NCBI GenBank assembly: GCA_964406465.1
Contig: CAYORT010000002.1
Location: forward strand, 160,702-224,701
Source of the DNA: JAHEZL01 sp964406465
GTDB lineage: Bacteria > Bacteroidota > Bacteroidia > Flavobacteriales_C > GCA-002722245
Reading direction: 5' to 3'
Length of the DNA stretch: 64,000 nt
The stretch's first letter is position 1, and every line of letters begins with the position of its first letter. The position numbers were made by a program, and so were the translations under genes. Shown here piece by piece: positions 1 to 8,291 of this stretch. Below the pieces are notes generated by a model. That model was not told the origin of the DNA. It made no database searches and worked only from the letters and a program-made list of their open reading frames with translations.

Positions 1-1248
1 GGCTCCTGAAATTATTACATCCTTTAATCCAGCCTCTATATAAAAAGTATCACCCAAAGTAAGTGTTACCATTTGATTTTTAGATTTAACGCTTCCTATG
101 ATTTGCTGTACAAAGGTGTTAATTGTATCGGCATCGGGGTAAATAGTATTCTTATTTAAATCGGTCATAACACCGGGATTGTCTTCAACGCCATAACCTC
201 TTAAGCTCATTTCATAGCCTGTAAATGGAAAAGAAAAATTAGTGCTCACAATACTATTGGGAGGAGCAGGCGTGATAAATGTATCTATAAGAAACGGCAC
301 CCCTCCTTTGGTCGCATTAGGAATAAAATACTTAAAGAAAATAGTATCTCTAATACTACTATTAACGCGCACTTCAACATTACCTTCCTTCACCGAGATA
401 TTATCAAGCATCATGTTGTCTTTCGTGAAAACGGTGATATCCTCCACCACATTAAAAACATCTTGATCGGGGAAATAAGCCTGAGCAGTAAGCGGTTTTA
501 GATTTCTAATTTTAACTACCGTTGTTACCGCATTATTGGTATCGATAATTTTCGGTCCGGCTGAGGCATCGGTGTTCATATTTAATATTTTGGCAACCAT
601 CTTTCCATATACCGTTTTACCTGCTAAATCGAAGCTCATTGTATAAGAGCTTCCACTAGGTATCACAGGAAAAGATCCTTGAGCAATAGTGGCGCCGCCA
701 TACATTGCGTCATTTTTAAGCAAGAAATCAAGCACACTAATATCTACTGGCAAACCATTTTCAATTCTGATGTCCATGAAACCAGATATAACATCCATCG
801 ATTGAAAAAAAGTACTACCATCCAAATTAATGTCATTGGTACTAATATTTGAAAAAGCAGGAAAAATAAAGGGATTACCTTGATTTGAAAGGATAAAAGG
901 CCCGGTAAATCCGCCTTGATCTCTAGCAATCTTACCCAAAGTAACCGGATACACCACAGAATCATTTGCCAAAACCAAAGATTGAAGACTAGTACCATAA
1001 GTATAGGTACTATCTGGAAATTTCAAAAGAGAATCGGTAGTAACGTTATAAAGATTCTCTTTATATACCACTTTTATAGATTTATCGGGATTCTCCTGCA
1101 CAACATCGTTACCCAGAACATCACTAATCGACAAAGATGACTTAAGCAAAGGCGCCACGGCATGAGCGTTCCAACTGGCATTTTCTAAATCTCTTCTACA
1201 AGAGCTAAAACCCAATAATATCAACGAAAACCAAAGAAATTTCTTCAT
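1..1248 (-). CDS. Exported lipoprotein, 3' end cut by window edge
   Basis: An open frame of 416 codons starts at ATG 1248 and runs off the left edge without a stop, so the C-terminus is missing. The N-terminus is a clear lipoprotein signal: two lysines, a hydrophobic stretch, then the lipobox FSSC (Cys17) followed by RRD. The mature part is rich in Asp, Asn, Thr and Val with short repeated beta-type stretches, as in exported Bacteroidota proteins. I do not recognise a catalytic motif or a named domain. It is likely anchored in the outer or inner membrane and periplasmic or surface exposed. The next gene, tRNA-Ser, is on the other strand, so this protein is transcribed away from it. Coding status is well supported by length and signal; function is unknown. 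Confidence 0.85.
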   Translation of the reverse strand, partial: MKKFLWFSLILLGFSSCRRDLENASWNAHAVAPLLKSSLSISDVLGNDVVQENPDKSIKVVYKENLYNVTTDSLLKFPDSTYTYGTSLQSLVLANDSVVYPVTLGKIARDQGGFTGPFILSNQGNPFIFPAFSNISTNDINLDGSTFFQSMDVISGFMDIRIENGLPVDISVLDFLLKNDAMYGGATIAQGSFPVIPSGSSYTMSFDLAGKTVYGKMVAKILNMNTDASAGPKIIDTNNAVTTVVKIRNLKPLTAQAYFPDQDVFNVVEDITVFTKDNMMLDNISVKEGNVEVRVNSSIRDTIFFKYFIPNATKGGVPFLIDTFITPAPPNSIVSTNFSFPFTGYEMSLRGYGVEDNPGVMTDLNKNTIYPDADTINTFVQQIIGSVKSKNQMVTLTLGDTFYIEAGLKDVIISGA

Positions 1249-1387
1249 AATTAAGTTCTGAAAAATTAAATATAGTAAAAAGCAAAAACTCCCCCTCTAC
1301 TAAAAGGACGTAAAAAAAGAAAAAAGTTGCTTTTAAAATTTTATTGAAAAAATAAGCTCCGAATTTTCGAGATTTAAAAGTTTGTCG

Positions 1388-1395
1388 TATGTTTG
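1388..1395 (+). promoter_or_regulatory. Candidate -7 element of the tRNA-Ser promoter
   Basis: The octamer TATGTTTG fits the Bacteroidota sigma-A -7 consensus TAnnTTTG. It ends four bases before the first base of the tRNA, which would place the transcript start at or next to the mature 5' end. A TTTTCG about 19 bases upstream is a weak match to the -33 TTTG element. The assignment rests on consensus and position only. Confidence 0.35.
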
Positions 1396-1399
1396 CGGC

Positions 1400-1487
<88 letters not shown>

Positions 1488-1497
1488 CAAAAAATTG

Positions 1498-1528
1498 AAG
1501 AGTGAGATTCCATCTCACTCTTTTTTTT
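1498..1528 (+). terminator. Rho-independent terminator of tRNA-Ser
   Basis: Perfect 11-bp stem AAGAGTGAGAT / ATCTCACTCTT with a three-base loop, running directly into a T tract that ends at 1528. It sits ten bases after the tRNA CCA end. Confidence 0.9.
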
Positions 1529-1614
1529 ATTCCCCTGCTGCTCCATCCCTTCCTTTAGATTTTCTTTAGATTATTGTTTTACCTTGCCAACAAACATGAA
1601 TTACTAGGACTTTA

Positions 1615-1782
1615 ATGAATAATAACTGGTTAAAAAAGAAGAAAAAATGGACTAAACCAGTTTTAACTTTTCTAAACAAAGAAGAGGTTGATGTTAAGTT
1701 AGAAATAGATGACGATGATGATGAAATACGCAATAGAATTCTTAAAAACAGATGGATTATTAATTATTTCAGAACTCAATAA
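1615..1782 (+). CDS. Possible 55-aa basic/acidic small protein
   Basis: This short frame (ATG 1615, TAA 1780-1782) encodes a protein with a lysine-rich start (WLKKKKKW), a middle stretch of five aspartates and a C-terminal half rich in Arg, Ile and Trp. It lies in the otherwise empty 370-base gap between the tRNA terminator and the response regulator, and a terminator-like nested hairpin starts 19 bases after its stop. An A/G-rich stretch (AGGAC) lies about six bases before the ATG. No family is recognised. The alternative is that it is a chance frame in AT-rich DNA or a remnant of a longer gene. Confidence 0.3.
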   Translation: MNNNWLKKKKKWTKPVLTFLNKEEVDVKLEIDDDDDEIRNRILKNRWIINYFRTQ

Positions 1783-1800
1783 AACAAAACAATTACCCCT

Positions 1801-1870
1801 GCCCCTCGCCATACTCAAATGTCTGTTCGTTGGTAATTTATTACCAATTCCCCGTGCGAGGGGCTTTCTT
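1801..1870 (+). terminator. Nested hairpin before the response regulator
   Basis: Outer arms GCCCCTCGC (1801-1809) and GCGAGGGGC (1856-1864) pair perfectly; inside, TTGGTAA (1830-1836) pairs with TTACCAA (1841-1847). A T-rich run (TTTCTTTC) follows the outer arm. It can terminate transcripts entering from the left, or act as a leader structure for the regulator gene that starts 35 bases later. Confidence 0.5.
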
Positions 1871-1898
1871 TCAATAAAGAATATTAATTTGCACTCGC

Positions 1899-2576
1899 AT
1901 GAAACTCTTAATTATTGAAGACGAACCCGAACTTTTAGCCACCACCAAAGAATATTTGAATGCTGTAGGCTACGTTTGTGAAAGTGCCGCTAAATTAGAT
2001 TCTGCACTCGATAAAATAGTTCAATATGAATATGACTGTGTGATAGTTGACCTAGGCCTACCCGACGGCAATGGTTTAGATGTTATCACCGAATTAAAAA
2101 GAAAAACATCAAGCACAGGAATAATCATAATTTCTGCAAAAACATCCATTGAAGACAAATTACAGGGTTTAGAAAATGGAGCCGACGACTATTTAACCAA
2201 ACCTTTTCACCTATCAGAACTCAATGCAAGAATAAAATCGGTGATAAGACGAAGGAAATTTCAGGGCAATAAATGCATCAATTTCAACGAAATTAGTGTG
2301 AACATAGACACTCTTGAAGTTTTAGTAAACAACCAGGCAATAGCACTTACCAAAAAAGAACTTTATCTGCTCATTTACTTTTTAGAAAACAAAGAAAAAG
2401 TAGTCACCAGAGAATCTCTACTCGACCATCTTTGGGGTGAATACATGAGCTCTAGCGACACACTAGATTTCACCTATACGCACGTAAGTAATTTGCGAAA
2501 AAAACTTACCCAAGGAGGAGCTAACGACTATATTAAAACAGTATACGGAATTGGATATAAATTTTCTGAAAGATGA
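1899..2576 (+). CDS. OmpR/PhoB-family response regulator
   Basis: A cytoplasmic DNA-binding regulator of 225 residues, the usual family length. The receiver domain (about 1-115) has the acidic pair E7/D8, the phosphoacceptor D51 in VIVDLGLPDG, the conserved Ser/Thr-Ala at 79-80 and K101 in the TKPF turn. The C-terminal winged-helix domain (about 128-222) ends in the typical KTVYGIGYKF. The gene overlaps the kinase gene by four bases (ATGA), so the pair is translationally coupled and the kinase is its cognate sensor. The two-gene layout resembles QseB/QseC- or CarR-type systems. The signal sensed cannot be deduced from the sequence. Confidence 0.93.
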   Translation: MKLLIIEDEPELLATTKEYLNAVGYVCESAAKLDSALDKIVQYEYDCVIVDLGLPDGNGLDVITELKRKTSSTGIIIISAKTSIEDKLQGLENGADDYLTKPFHLSELNARIKSVIRRRKFQGNKCINFNEISVNIDTLEVLVNNQAIALTKKELYLLIYFLENKEKVVTRESLLDHLWGEYMSSSDTLDFTYTHVSNLRKKLTQGGANDYIKTVYGIGYKFSER

Positions 2577-3829
2577 GGCAAATTAAACAATCTAGATGGT
2601 ATTTATTTTTAGTCTCTCTAGTGATGCTATGCTTTGGCGGCATACTATTCTTTGTTTTACTTGATTATGTTATCGAGTATGACATCGAAAACAAATTACA
2701 AAGAAGAAAAAATTACACTATAAATAAGTTAATGGAATCGGATAGTATTATCCATTATCAAAACTATTCGGCAAATATGCTGCATATTGAAGAAACAGCA
2801 CCTTTTGAGGTGGCAGGTGACGAGATTTTATCAGACACTATCATTTACGACAAAATAGAACAAAGAAATATCTCCTACAGAAAATTAACTTTTAAATTGA
2901 AAGCACGAGACCATTACTTCTACATCGAATTAAGACGCTCTTTATTAGAAAAAAGACAAATCTTAGGGGGTGTAATTGTGCTAGTTGTAATCATTGTGAT
3001 AGTTTTTTCAAGTATTCTCGCCTTCCTAAATCATAAACTGTCAAAGAAAATATGGCATTCGTTTCAGGGTATACTCGACAACATTAAAAACTACAATACA
3101 AGTAGTTCTGCAAATCTTAGCTTCCCCAAAAGTGAAGTAGAAGAATTCGATATCCTTTCTCATGAAATCACCAATTTAACACACAAAATTCAAAAGGAGT
3201 TTATTGAAAATACTTCTCATGAAATGAAAACACCTTTGGCGATTATCAACAACAAACTGGAATTGCTATTGCAATCAGACAACTTAACACAGCAGCAACT
3301 AGATTCACTTAACTCTTCTATTCGTGCCACCAAACGATTATCGAAGTTAAACGACTCTCTTTTACTTTTGGCTAGAATAAAAAACAAGCAATATGATCAA
3401 AACAAAAGAATAAATTTAAACGCATTGGTGAGCGAACATTTACACAATCTAACTGAACTTACCGAAGCAAGAGGCATGATAATAAGCACAGATTTCACCG
3501 ATGAAATTATTCTAAACATCAATCCTTTTCTTGCTGATATATTAATCGAAAACCTAATTTCAAATGCCATACTGCACAACAATCAAATTGGTAGCTTAGT
3601 TATCCAAATTAGCGAGCAAAAACTAACAATTATCAATACGGGTGATAAACCAAATACTAACCCACAAAATCTATTTGATAGATTTAGTAAATCGAGTTCA
3701 AAAACAAATTCTTTGGGATTAGGATTATCAATCATTAAAAGCATTTGTGACTCCTACCAATTTAGAGTAAAATACACTTACGAAAATGAAAGACATAGAA
3801 TGGAGATAGACTTTAACCAACAAGCCTAA
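2573..3829 (+). CDS. Membrane sensor histidine kinase
   Basis: This 418-residue sensor kinase is the partner of the preceding regulator. Transmembrane helices at about 10-31 and 131-152 bracket a periplasmic sensor of about 100 residues with no recognisable domain. The dimerisation domain holds the phosphorylated His216 in TSHEMKTPL. The ATPase domain has the N box (N327/N331), the G1-like NTGDKP (355-360) and the G2 motif LGLGLS (381-386). The linker after the second helix is short and I do not see a convincing HAMP domain. It ends two bases before the stop of the convergent DUF2490 gene. Confidence 0.92.
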   Translation: MRQIKQSRWYLFLVSLVMLCFGGILFFVLLDYVIEYDIENKLQRRKNYTINKLMESDSIIHYQNYSANMLHIEETAPFEVAGDEILSDTIIYDKIEQRNISYRKLTFKLKARDHYFYIELRRSLLEKRQILGGVIVLVVIIVIVFSSILAFLNHKLSKKIWHSFQGILDNIKNYNTSSSANLSFPKSEVEEFDILSHEITNLTHKIQKEFIENTSHEMKTPLAIINNKLELLLQSDNLTQQQLDSLNSSIRATKRLSKLNDSLLLLARIKNKQYDQNKRINLNALVSEHLHNLTELTEARGMIISTDFTDEIILNINPFLADILIENLISNAILHNNQIGSLVIQISEQKLTIINTGDKPNTNPQNLFDRFSKSSSKTNSLGLGLSIIKSICDSYQFRVKYTYENERHRMEIDFNQQA

Positions 3830-3831
3830 AA

Positions 3832-4533
3832 TTATTTTTTGGCAAATTTTGTTAGATCCACATCGTAAGCGAAGGTGAAACTAAAATACTTTCGATTATA
3901 GGTATCATTTAAATCATTGGAAAAACCTACCAAAACTTGAACATTAGAAAAAACCATCCATCCCAACATGGCATGATAACGCAATCTATTGTATAGGGGA
4001 GAATCATTGTTTAAAAACAATTCAATTTCGCTTTGTAAAAACAAGGCATTTCGCTCTAGTTTTCTTTTGTTGAAAGGGATGCTATTTTGAAATCTCAATC
4101 TATGGCGCAAGTAAAAATCTTTATCGTCAATTAACCTTTCTTCTAAACGATATCTGAAATCATAAAAAAATCTGCCACAGTTATTGGCATAAGACACATG
4201 CTGCCAAAGGCGCATCTCTGTTTGATAAATTTGAACCAATTCGGTTGTAGGAGCAACATTCTTAAATGAAGCATATCCCCCACCAAACATAAAGTGTGAA
4301 GAATCGGCGCGATAAAAAGCCCCTACTCTAAATGCAAACTGTTCAATATTAGGCAGCAAAGTATAATGTCGGTAGTTTCTTTCCGCATACATCGCCCAAT
4401 TTTTGGTAAGCCAAGTGTTGCTTCTAAAAGACATCCACTTTCCCAATCGCTGGTCATTATATTGAAGTTGTTGTGCATAAGAACATGGCACCACCAACAT
4501 CAATGCAAGAATAAAAACCACTATTGATCTCAT
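3832..4533 (-). CDS. DUF2490 family outer-membrane protein
   Basis: A 233-residue exported protein with a signal peptide cleaved near AYA-QQ (residue about 21). The conserved start of the mature part (RLGKWMSFRSNTWLTKNW), repeated aromatic strands with alternating residues, and the ending FTFAYDVDLTKF fit the DUF2490 family of predicted outer-membrane beta-barrels. The role of that family is unknown. It lies three bases downstream of the carbonic anhydrase gene on the same strand and is probably co-transcribed with it and the SulP transporter. Nothing ties it functionally to bicarbonate beyond position. Confidence 0.75.
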   Translation of the reverse strand: MRSIVVFILALMLVVPCSYAQQLQYNDQRLGKWMSFRSNTWLTKNWAMYAERNYRHYTLLPNIEQFAFRVGAFYRADSSHFMFGGGYASFKNVAPTTELVQIYQTEMRLWQHVSYANNCGRFFYDFRYRLEERLIDDKDFYLRHRLRFQNSIPFNKRKLERNALFLQSEIELFLNNDSPLYNRLRYHAMLGWMVFSNVQVLVGFSNDLNDTYNRKYFSFTFAYDVDLTKFAKK

Positions 4534-4536
4534 AAA

Positions 4537-5151
4537 CTATTTGTTTGTAGATTCAACTGTTATCAACTCTTTGATTAAACCATTAGCTACATCGTACACC
4601 CATCCATGCAAAGATGGAGTATTTCCATTTCTCCAAGCGGCTTTTACCACGGCTGTTTTCTGCAAATCTCTTACTTGCTCAATTACATTCAACTCAACAA
4701 ATCTGCGAGCTCTGGCTTCTAAATCACTTATGCCATCCAACTCTATTTTATTGAAGCGGTAAACGTCTTTAATATGGTCAATCCAGTTGTCTACCAATCC
4801 ATACTGCTTGTCGGTCATAGCAGCCAAAACACCACCACAATTGTAATGTCCACATACAATCACATGCTTAACTCCCAAAATACTAACCGCATAATCCAAA
4901 CAGCTCAACATATTCATATCGGTATGTATCACCATGTTGGCCACGTTTCTGTGCACAAACACCTCTCCCGGTAATGCACCAATAATTTCATTGGCAGGCA
5001 CTCGACTATCGGCACAACCTATCCATAATACAGGGGGTTTTTGTCCAGTAGCTAATTTTGAAAAGAAATCGGGATTTTCATCGATTTTCTTTTCTACCCA
5101 TTTCTTATTGTTTTCTAAAAGCTGATTATAAAAAGTTTGCATATCATTCAT
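4537..5151 (-). CDS. Beta-class carbonic anhydrase
   Basis: Interconverts CO2 and bicarbonate in the cytoplasm. The 204-residue length is typical. Zinc ligands are Cys46 (in WIGCADSR), His102 and Cys105 (in CGHYNCGG); the Asp48/Arg50 dyad that gates the zinc in beta enzymes is intact. The gene follows the SulP transporter by nine bases on the same strand, a frequent pairing in which the permease imports bicarbonate and the enzyme equilibrates it for carboxylases. An acyl-CoA carboxylase subunit is encoded 16 kb away. Strong family assignment. Confidence 0.95.
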   Translation of the reverse strand: MNDMQTFYNQLLENNKKWVEKKIDENPDFFSKLATGQKPPVLWIGCADSRVPANEIIGALPGEVFVHRNVANMVIHTDMNMLSCLDYAVSILGVKHVIVCGHYNCGGVLAAMTDKQYGLVDNWIDHIKDVYRFNKIELDGISDLEARARRFVELNVIEQVRDLQKTAVVKAAWRNGNTPSLHGWVYDVANGLIKELITVESTNK

Positions 5152-5160
5152 TTTTTAAAG

Positions 5161-6717
5161 TTAATGTAAATCACCCGACACCTCCAAATCTGGAATATTC
5201 TTCAACTCCAGTTGTATGTTTTTTTCCTTCGCTATTTCCTTGAAACGATGAATGGCGTAAAGCGCATCATAATCGATAGTTTGTGATTTAGAACCATCAA
5301 TTACCACCTTACTTTTAGGAGGTAATTCATTCAACATTTTTTGTAAGCTAGGTTTATTTAAAAATGAAACGTGTTCGCTCAAAGTGATATTAACCACGCC
5401 ATCACTTGTGTCTTTATCTTGAAAATAAGGTATTTGATAATTCGCCTTCAAAATATAAAAAACGCCAACCACGATACCAATTCCAATTCCATAAAGTAAA
5501 TTACTTACCATTATGGCAATAACTGTAACAATGAAAGGAATAAACTGATTTAGTCCCAATTTATATTGATTGCTATATAAAGAGGGTTTAGTTAATTTGT
5601 AACCTACAATAAGTAAAATCGCAGCTAAAGAAGAGAGTGGAATGTAATTTATATATTTTGCTAGCGAAAGCACAGATATCAATAATAGCACCCCATGAAA
5701 AATACCCGAAAGTTTGGTTTTACTTCCTGCATTAATATTTGCCGAACTTCGCACAATTACAGCTGTAATTGGCAATCCACCAATTAATCCCGATAAAACA
5801 TTTCCAGCGCCTTGAGCCAATAATTCTCTATTTTGAGGAGTGACACGCTTTTGCAGATCTAATTTATCTACGGCCTCTAAACTCAGCAAGGTTTCTAAAG
5901 ACGCCACAAAAGCCAAGGTAAAGGCCACCACATACACTTGTGGATTACTAATTGCCAAGAAATCGGGAAAAATAAATGCATCACCTATTTCACTTATAGA
6001 TTTGAACTCAGGCAATGCCACCAAATGGCTCTTTTCAATAATAAACTGAGGAAAAGCAAAACTGTAAAGCACATTGGTTAACAATCCGAATAACACAGCA
6101 ACCAATGCTCCAGGTATTTGCTTTAGTAACTCTACCTTTTTAATCCATTTGGTTTCCCAAAGCAGAAGAATTGCAAAAGAGATAGATCCTGTAATCACAA
6201 CCCCGAAATTCATTTCTTCTAGTGCATCTAATAGATATGAAAAGGTAGTTTTACCATCATTTTGAAAAAACTCCATCTCTCCAAAAGCATCCTTATCAAC
6301 ACCCACAAAATGGGGAATCTCCTTCAGTATTAGAGTAAGTCCAATACCTGCCAACATACCCTTAATTACATTCGTAGGGAAATACAAACTAATGACTCCG
6401 GCCTTCAAAAATCCAAATATGAGCTGCATGATTCCAGCCAATACTAAAGCAAGTAAAAAAGCTTCATAACTACCTAAGGTATGTATTGCGGTAACTACAA
6501 TAGTAATTAAACCTGCAGCCGGCCCACTAACACTAGTTTGCGAACCACTCAACACGCCTACCACTATCCCCCCAACAATACCAGCTATGATTCCAGAAAT
6601 CATAGGCGCTCCAGAAGCCAAAGCTATTCCTAAACACAAAGGCAGCGCAACCAAAAAGACTACAAGACCAGCTGGCAAATCATATTTCAACGATTTTAAG
6701 TACGAAATTTTTCCCAT
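5161..6717 (-). CDS. SulP family anion transporter, probably bicarbonate
   Basis: A 518-residue inner-membrane transporter. The N-terminal block (DLPAGLVVFLVALPLCLGIALASG, shown here only in part: LVALPLCLGIALASG) and the SulP signature around GLIGGLPITAVIVRSSANINAG are clear, with about 12 hydrophobic segments over residues 15-430. The C-terminal STAS domain (about 430-510) keeps the VVIDGSKS turn. SulP proteins carry sulfate, bicarbonate or other anions; the directly downstream carbonic anhydrase argues for bicarbonate, as in the BicA and YchM-type pairs. Substrate is an inference from context. It is the first gene of the likely three-gene operon ending with the DUF2490 gene. Confidence 0.9.
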   Translation of the reverse strand: MGKISYLKSLKYDLPAGLVVFLVALPLCLGIALASGAPMISGIIAGIVGGIVVGVLSGSQTSVSGPAAGLITIVVTAIHTLGSYEAFLLALVLAGIMQLIFGFLKAGVISLYFPTNVIKGMLAGIGLTLILKEIPHFVGVDKDAFGEMEFFQNDGKTTFSYLLDALEEMNFGVVITGSISFAILLLWETKWIKKVELLKQIPGALVAVLFGLLTNVLYSFAFPQFIIEKSHLVALPEFKSISEIGDAFIFPDFLAISNPQVYVVAFTLAFVASLETLLSLEAVDKLDLQKRVTPQNRELLAQGAGNVLSGLIGGLPITAVIVRSSANINAGSKTKLSGIFHGVLLLISVLSLAKYINYIPLSSLAAILLIVGYKLTKPSLYSNQYKLGLNQFIPFIVTVIAIMVSNLLYGIGIGIVVGVFYILKANYQIPYFQDKDTSDGVVNITLSEHVSFLNKPSLQKMLNELPPKSKVVIDGSKSQTIDYDALYAIHRFKEIAKEKNIQLELKNIPDLEVSGDLH

Positions 6718-6766
6718 TGAACACTATTATGCACCACAAAGCTGTGCGATTATACTTGATGAATTA

Positions 6767-7135
6767 TTACGACAGAATAATCTTGTGGTCGGGAGGTGGA
6801 GTAAAAGTGTTGTAAAAACCTTGAGGCAAATTAATATTCTGGTGCTGTTTATGTAATGTTTGAAGGTTATTTTGAACTAAGAGTATTAAGTACTGGATAT
6901 CATGTATAGCCTTAGCATCTTCTTCGGCGTCTATCTCCTTTTCTTTAACCGGACTATCATCATCAGTATCTTCGATTTCTTTTTCGGCAAGCGCCACCTT
7001 CTTTTCACTTTGATTCATCTTTATTGCAATATCTAAACTAATCTGCGCTAAAAAAATTACACACAAAGCAAGAGCTACAAATCTTATTAAACTATGTTTA
7101 GCTGATGAAATCACCCTACAAAAATAGCAAAGCAA
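6767..7135 (-). CDS. Small single-span membrane protein, unknown function
   Basis: A 122-residue protein with one hydrophobic helix at about 19-36 (RFVALALCVIFLAQISLDIA), then an acidic, Lys/Glu/Asp-rich stretch (about 44-75) and a C-terminal segment ending in a proline cluster (FTPPPDHK). It is predicted to be an inner-membrane anchored periplasmic protein. I recognise no family. It is divergently transcribed from the RND efflux operon, with a 94-base gap up to the adaptor start chosen here, so regulation may be shared. An internal ATG at residue 40 lies after the helix and is a less likely start. Coding is plausible but not certain. Confidence 0.6.
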   Translation of the reverse strand: MLCYFCRVISSAKHSLIRFVALALCVIFLAQISLDIAIKMNQSEKKVALAEKEIEDTDDDSPVKEKEIDAEEDAKAIHDIQYLILLVQNNLQTLHKQHQNINLPQGFYNTFTPPPDHKIILS

Positions 7136-7229
7136 TTAACATATGCTTAATTAATACAGTAAAAAAAAAGTGTTAATTGTTGGTACAATCATTTTATTTA
7201 AGCCTTTGAAATGCTTACTTTTAAGCCCT

Positions 7230-8291
7230 ATGCAGAAATACAAAACTTTTATCATCGTCATTCTTTTGATTGCCATCTTGGCATTTATCAAAATACAGTT
7301 TCTAAGCAATGAAGTTGTTGCCCCTCCTACTCCCACTCCAGGCAAACCTCAGCTTGCAAAAGTTTCGGGCTTAGTCATCAAGGAGGAAATAGTGAACAAC
7401 AAAATATTTGTCACAGGTAGCATTTTGTCTAATGAAGAAGTTTTCTTGATGCCCGAAATCGCTGGAAAAGTGGTGGCTATTCACTTTAAAGAGGGCAGTA
7501 ATGTAAACAAAGGCGATTTATTGGTAAAAATAAACGATGCCGATTTACAAGCGCAACTTAAAAAACTTAGATTGCAAGAAAAATTAGCCATCGAAAAGGA
7601 AGCTCGTCAGAAAAAATTAATCGACATCAATGGTATCAGCAAAGAAGAATACGACGCAACACTCACACAATTAAATTCCATCAAAGCTGATATTGAAGTG
7701 CTGCAAGCTCAAATCGCTAAAACCGAAATTTACGCTCCATTTAGCGGCACAATAGGCATCAGAAAAATTAGTGAAGGTGCATTCGTTACCACATCAACAG
7801 TTATTGCAACCATACAACAAATCAATCCGCTAAAAATAGATTTTTCACTTCCCGAAAAATACTCATCGATAGTGCAATTGAATGATCAATTAGAATTTAC
7901 TACCGACGGCAATTTAACCAAACACAAAGCTACTGTAAGCGCTATTGAACCAAAAGTCGACATAAACACTAGAACTTTACAAGTGCGCGCTACTACAAGC
8001 AATGAACATAGAAATATTTTTCCAGGTACATTTGCCAACATAGAATTGAGCTTGGGCAAAAATGAAAAATCAATATTAATTCCTACTCAAACTTTAATTC
8101 CGATTTTAAAAGGTGCAAAAGTATTCATCTCGAAAAACGGAATTGCTGAAGAAAGAAAAGTAATTACAGGTGTGCGCAGCAGCGATAAAATACAAATTGT
8201 TGAAGGATTGAATGATGGTGACACATTAATTACTAGCGGACTAATGACGCTTAAGGCTGGAAGTCAGTTAAAATTTATCTCTGTTAAGTAA
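7230..8291 (+). CDS. RND efflux periplasmic adaptor (MFP)
   Basis: Links the inner-membrane RND pump to the TolC channel. From ATG 7230 it is 353 residues. A signal-anchor helix lies at about 7-20, the first half of the lipoyl domain at about 72-104, a helical hairpin at 105-163, the second lipoyl half at about 165-195 (IYAPFSGTIGIR), then beta-barrel and membrane-proximal domains. An upstream in-frame ATG at 7170 would add 20 residues before the natural start of the anchor and seems less likely. Its stop overlaps the permease start by one base (TAATG), a coupled arrangement. Genes for all three pump parts follow in order. Confidence 0.92.
   Translation: MQKYKTFIIVILLIAILAFIKIQFLSNEVVAPPTPTPGKPQLAKVSGLVIKEEIVNNKIFVTGSILSNEEVFLMPEIAGKVVAIHFKEGSNVNKGDLLVKINDADLQAQLKKLRLQEKLAIEKEARQKKLIDINGISKEEYDATLTQLNSIKADIEVLQAQIAKTEIYAPFSGTIGIRKISEGAFVTTSTVIATIQQINPLKIDFSLPEKYSSIVQLNDQLEFTTDGNLTKHKATVSAIEPKVDINTRTLQVRATTSNEHRNIFPGTFANIELSLGKNEKSILIPTQTLIPILKGAKVFISKNGIAEERKVITGVRSSDKIQIVEGLNDGDTLITSGLMTLKAGSQLKFISVK

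Noticed and set aside
1709..1918. 69-residue plus frame before the response regulator
   Set aside because: It overlaps the small frame, the nested hairpin and the regulator start, and has no signal of coding.
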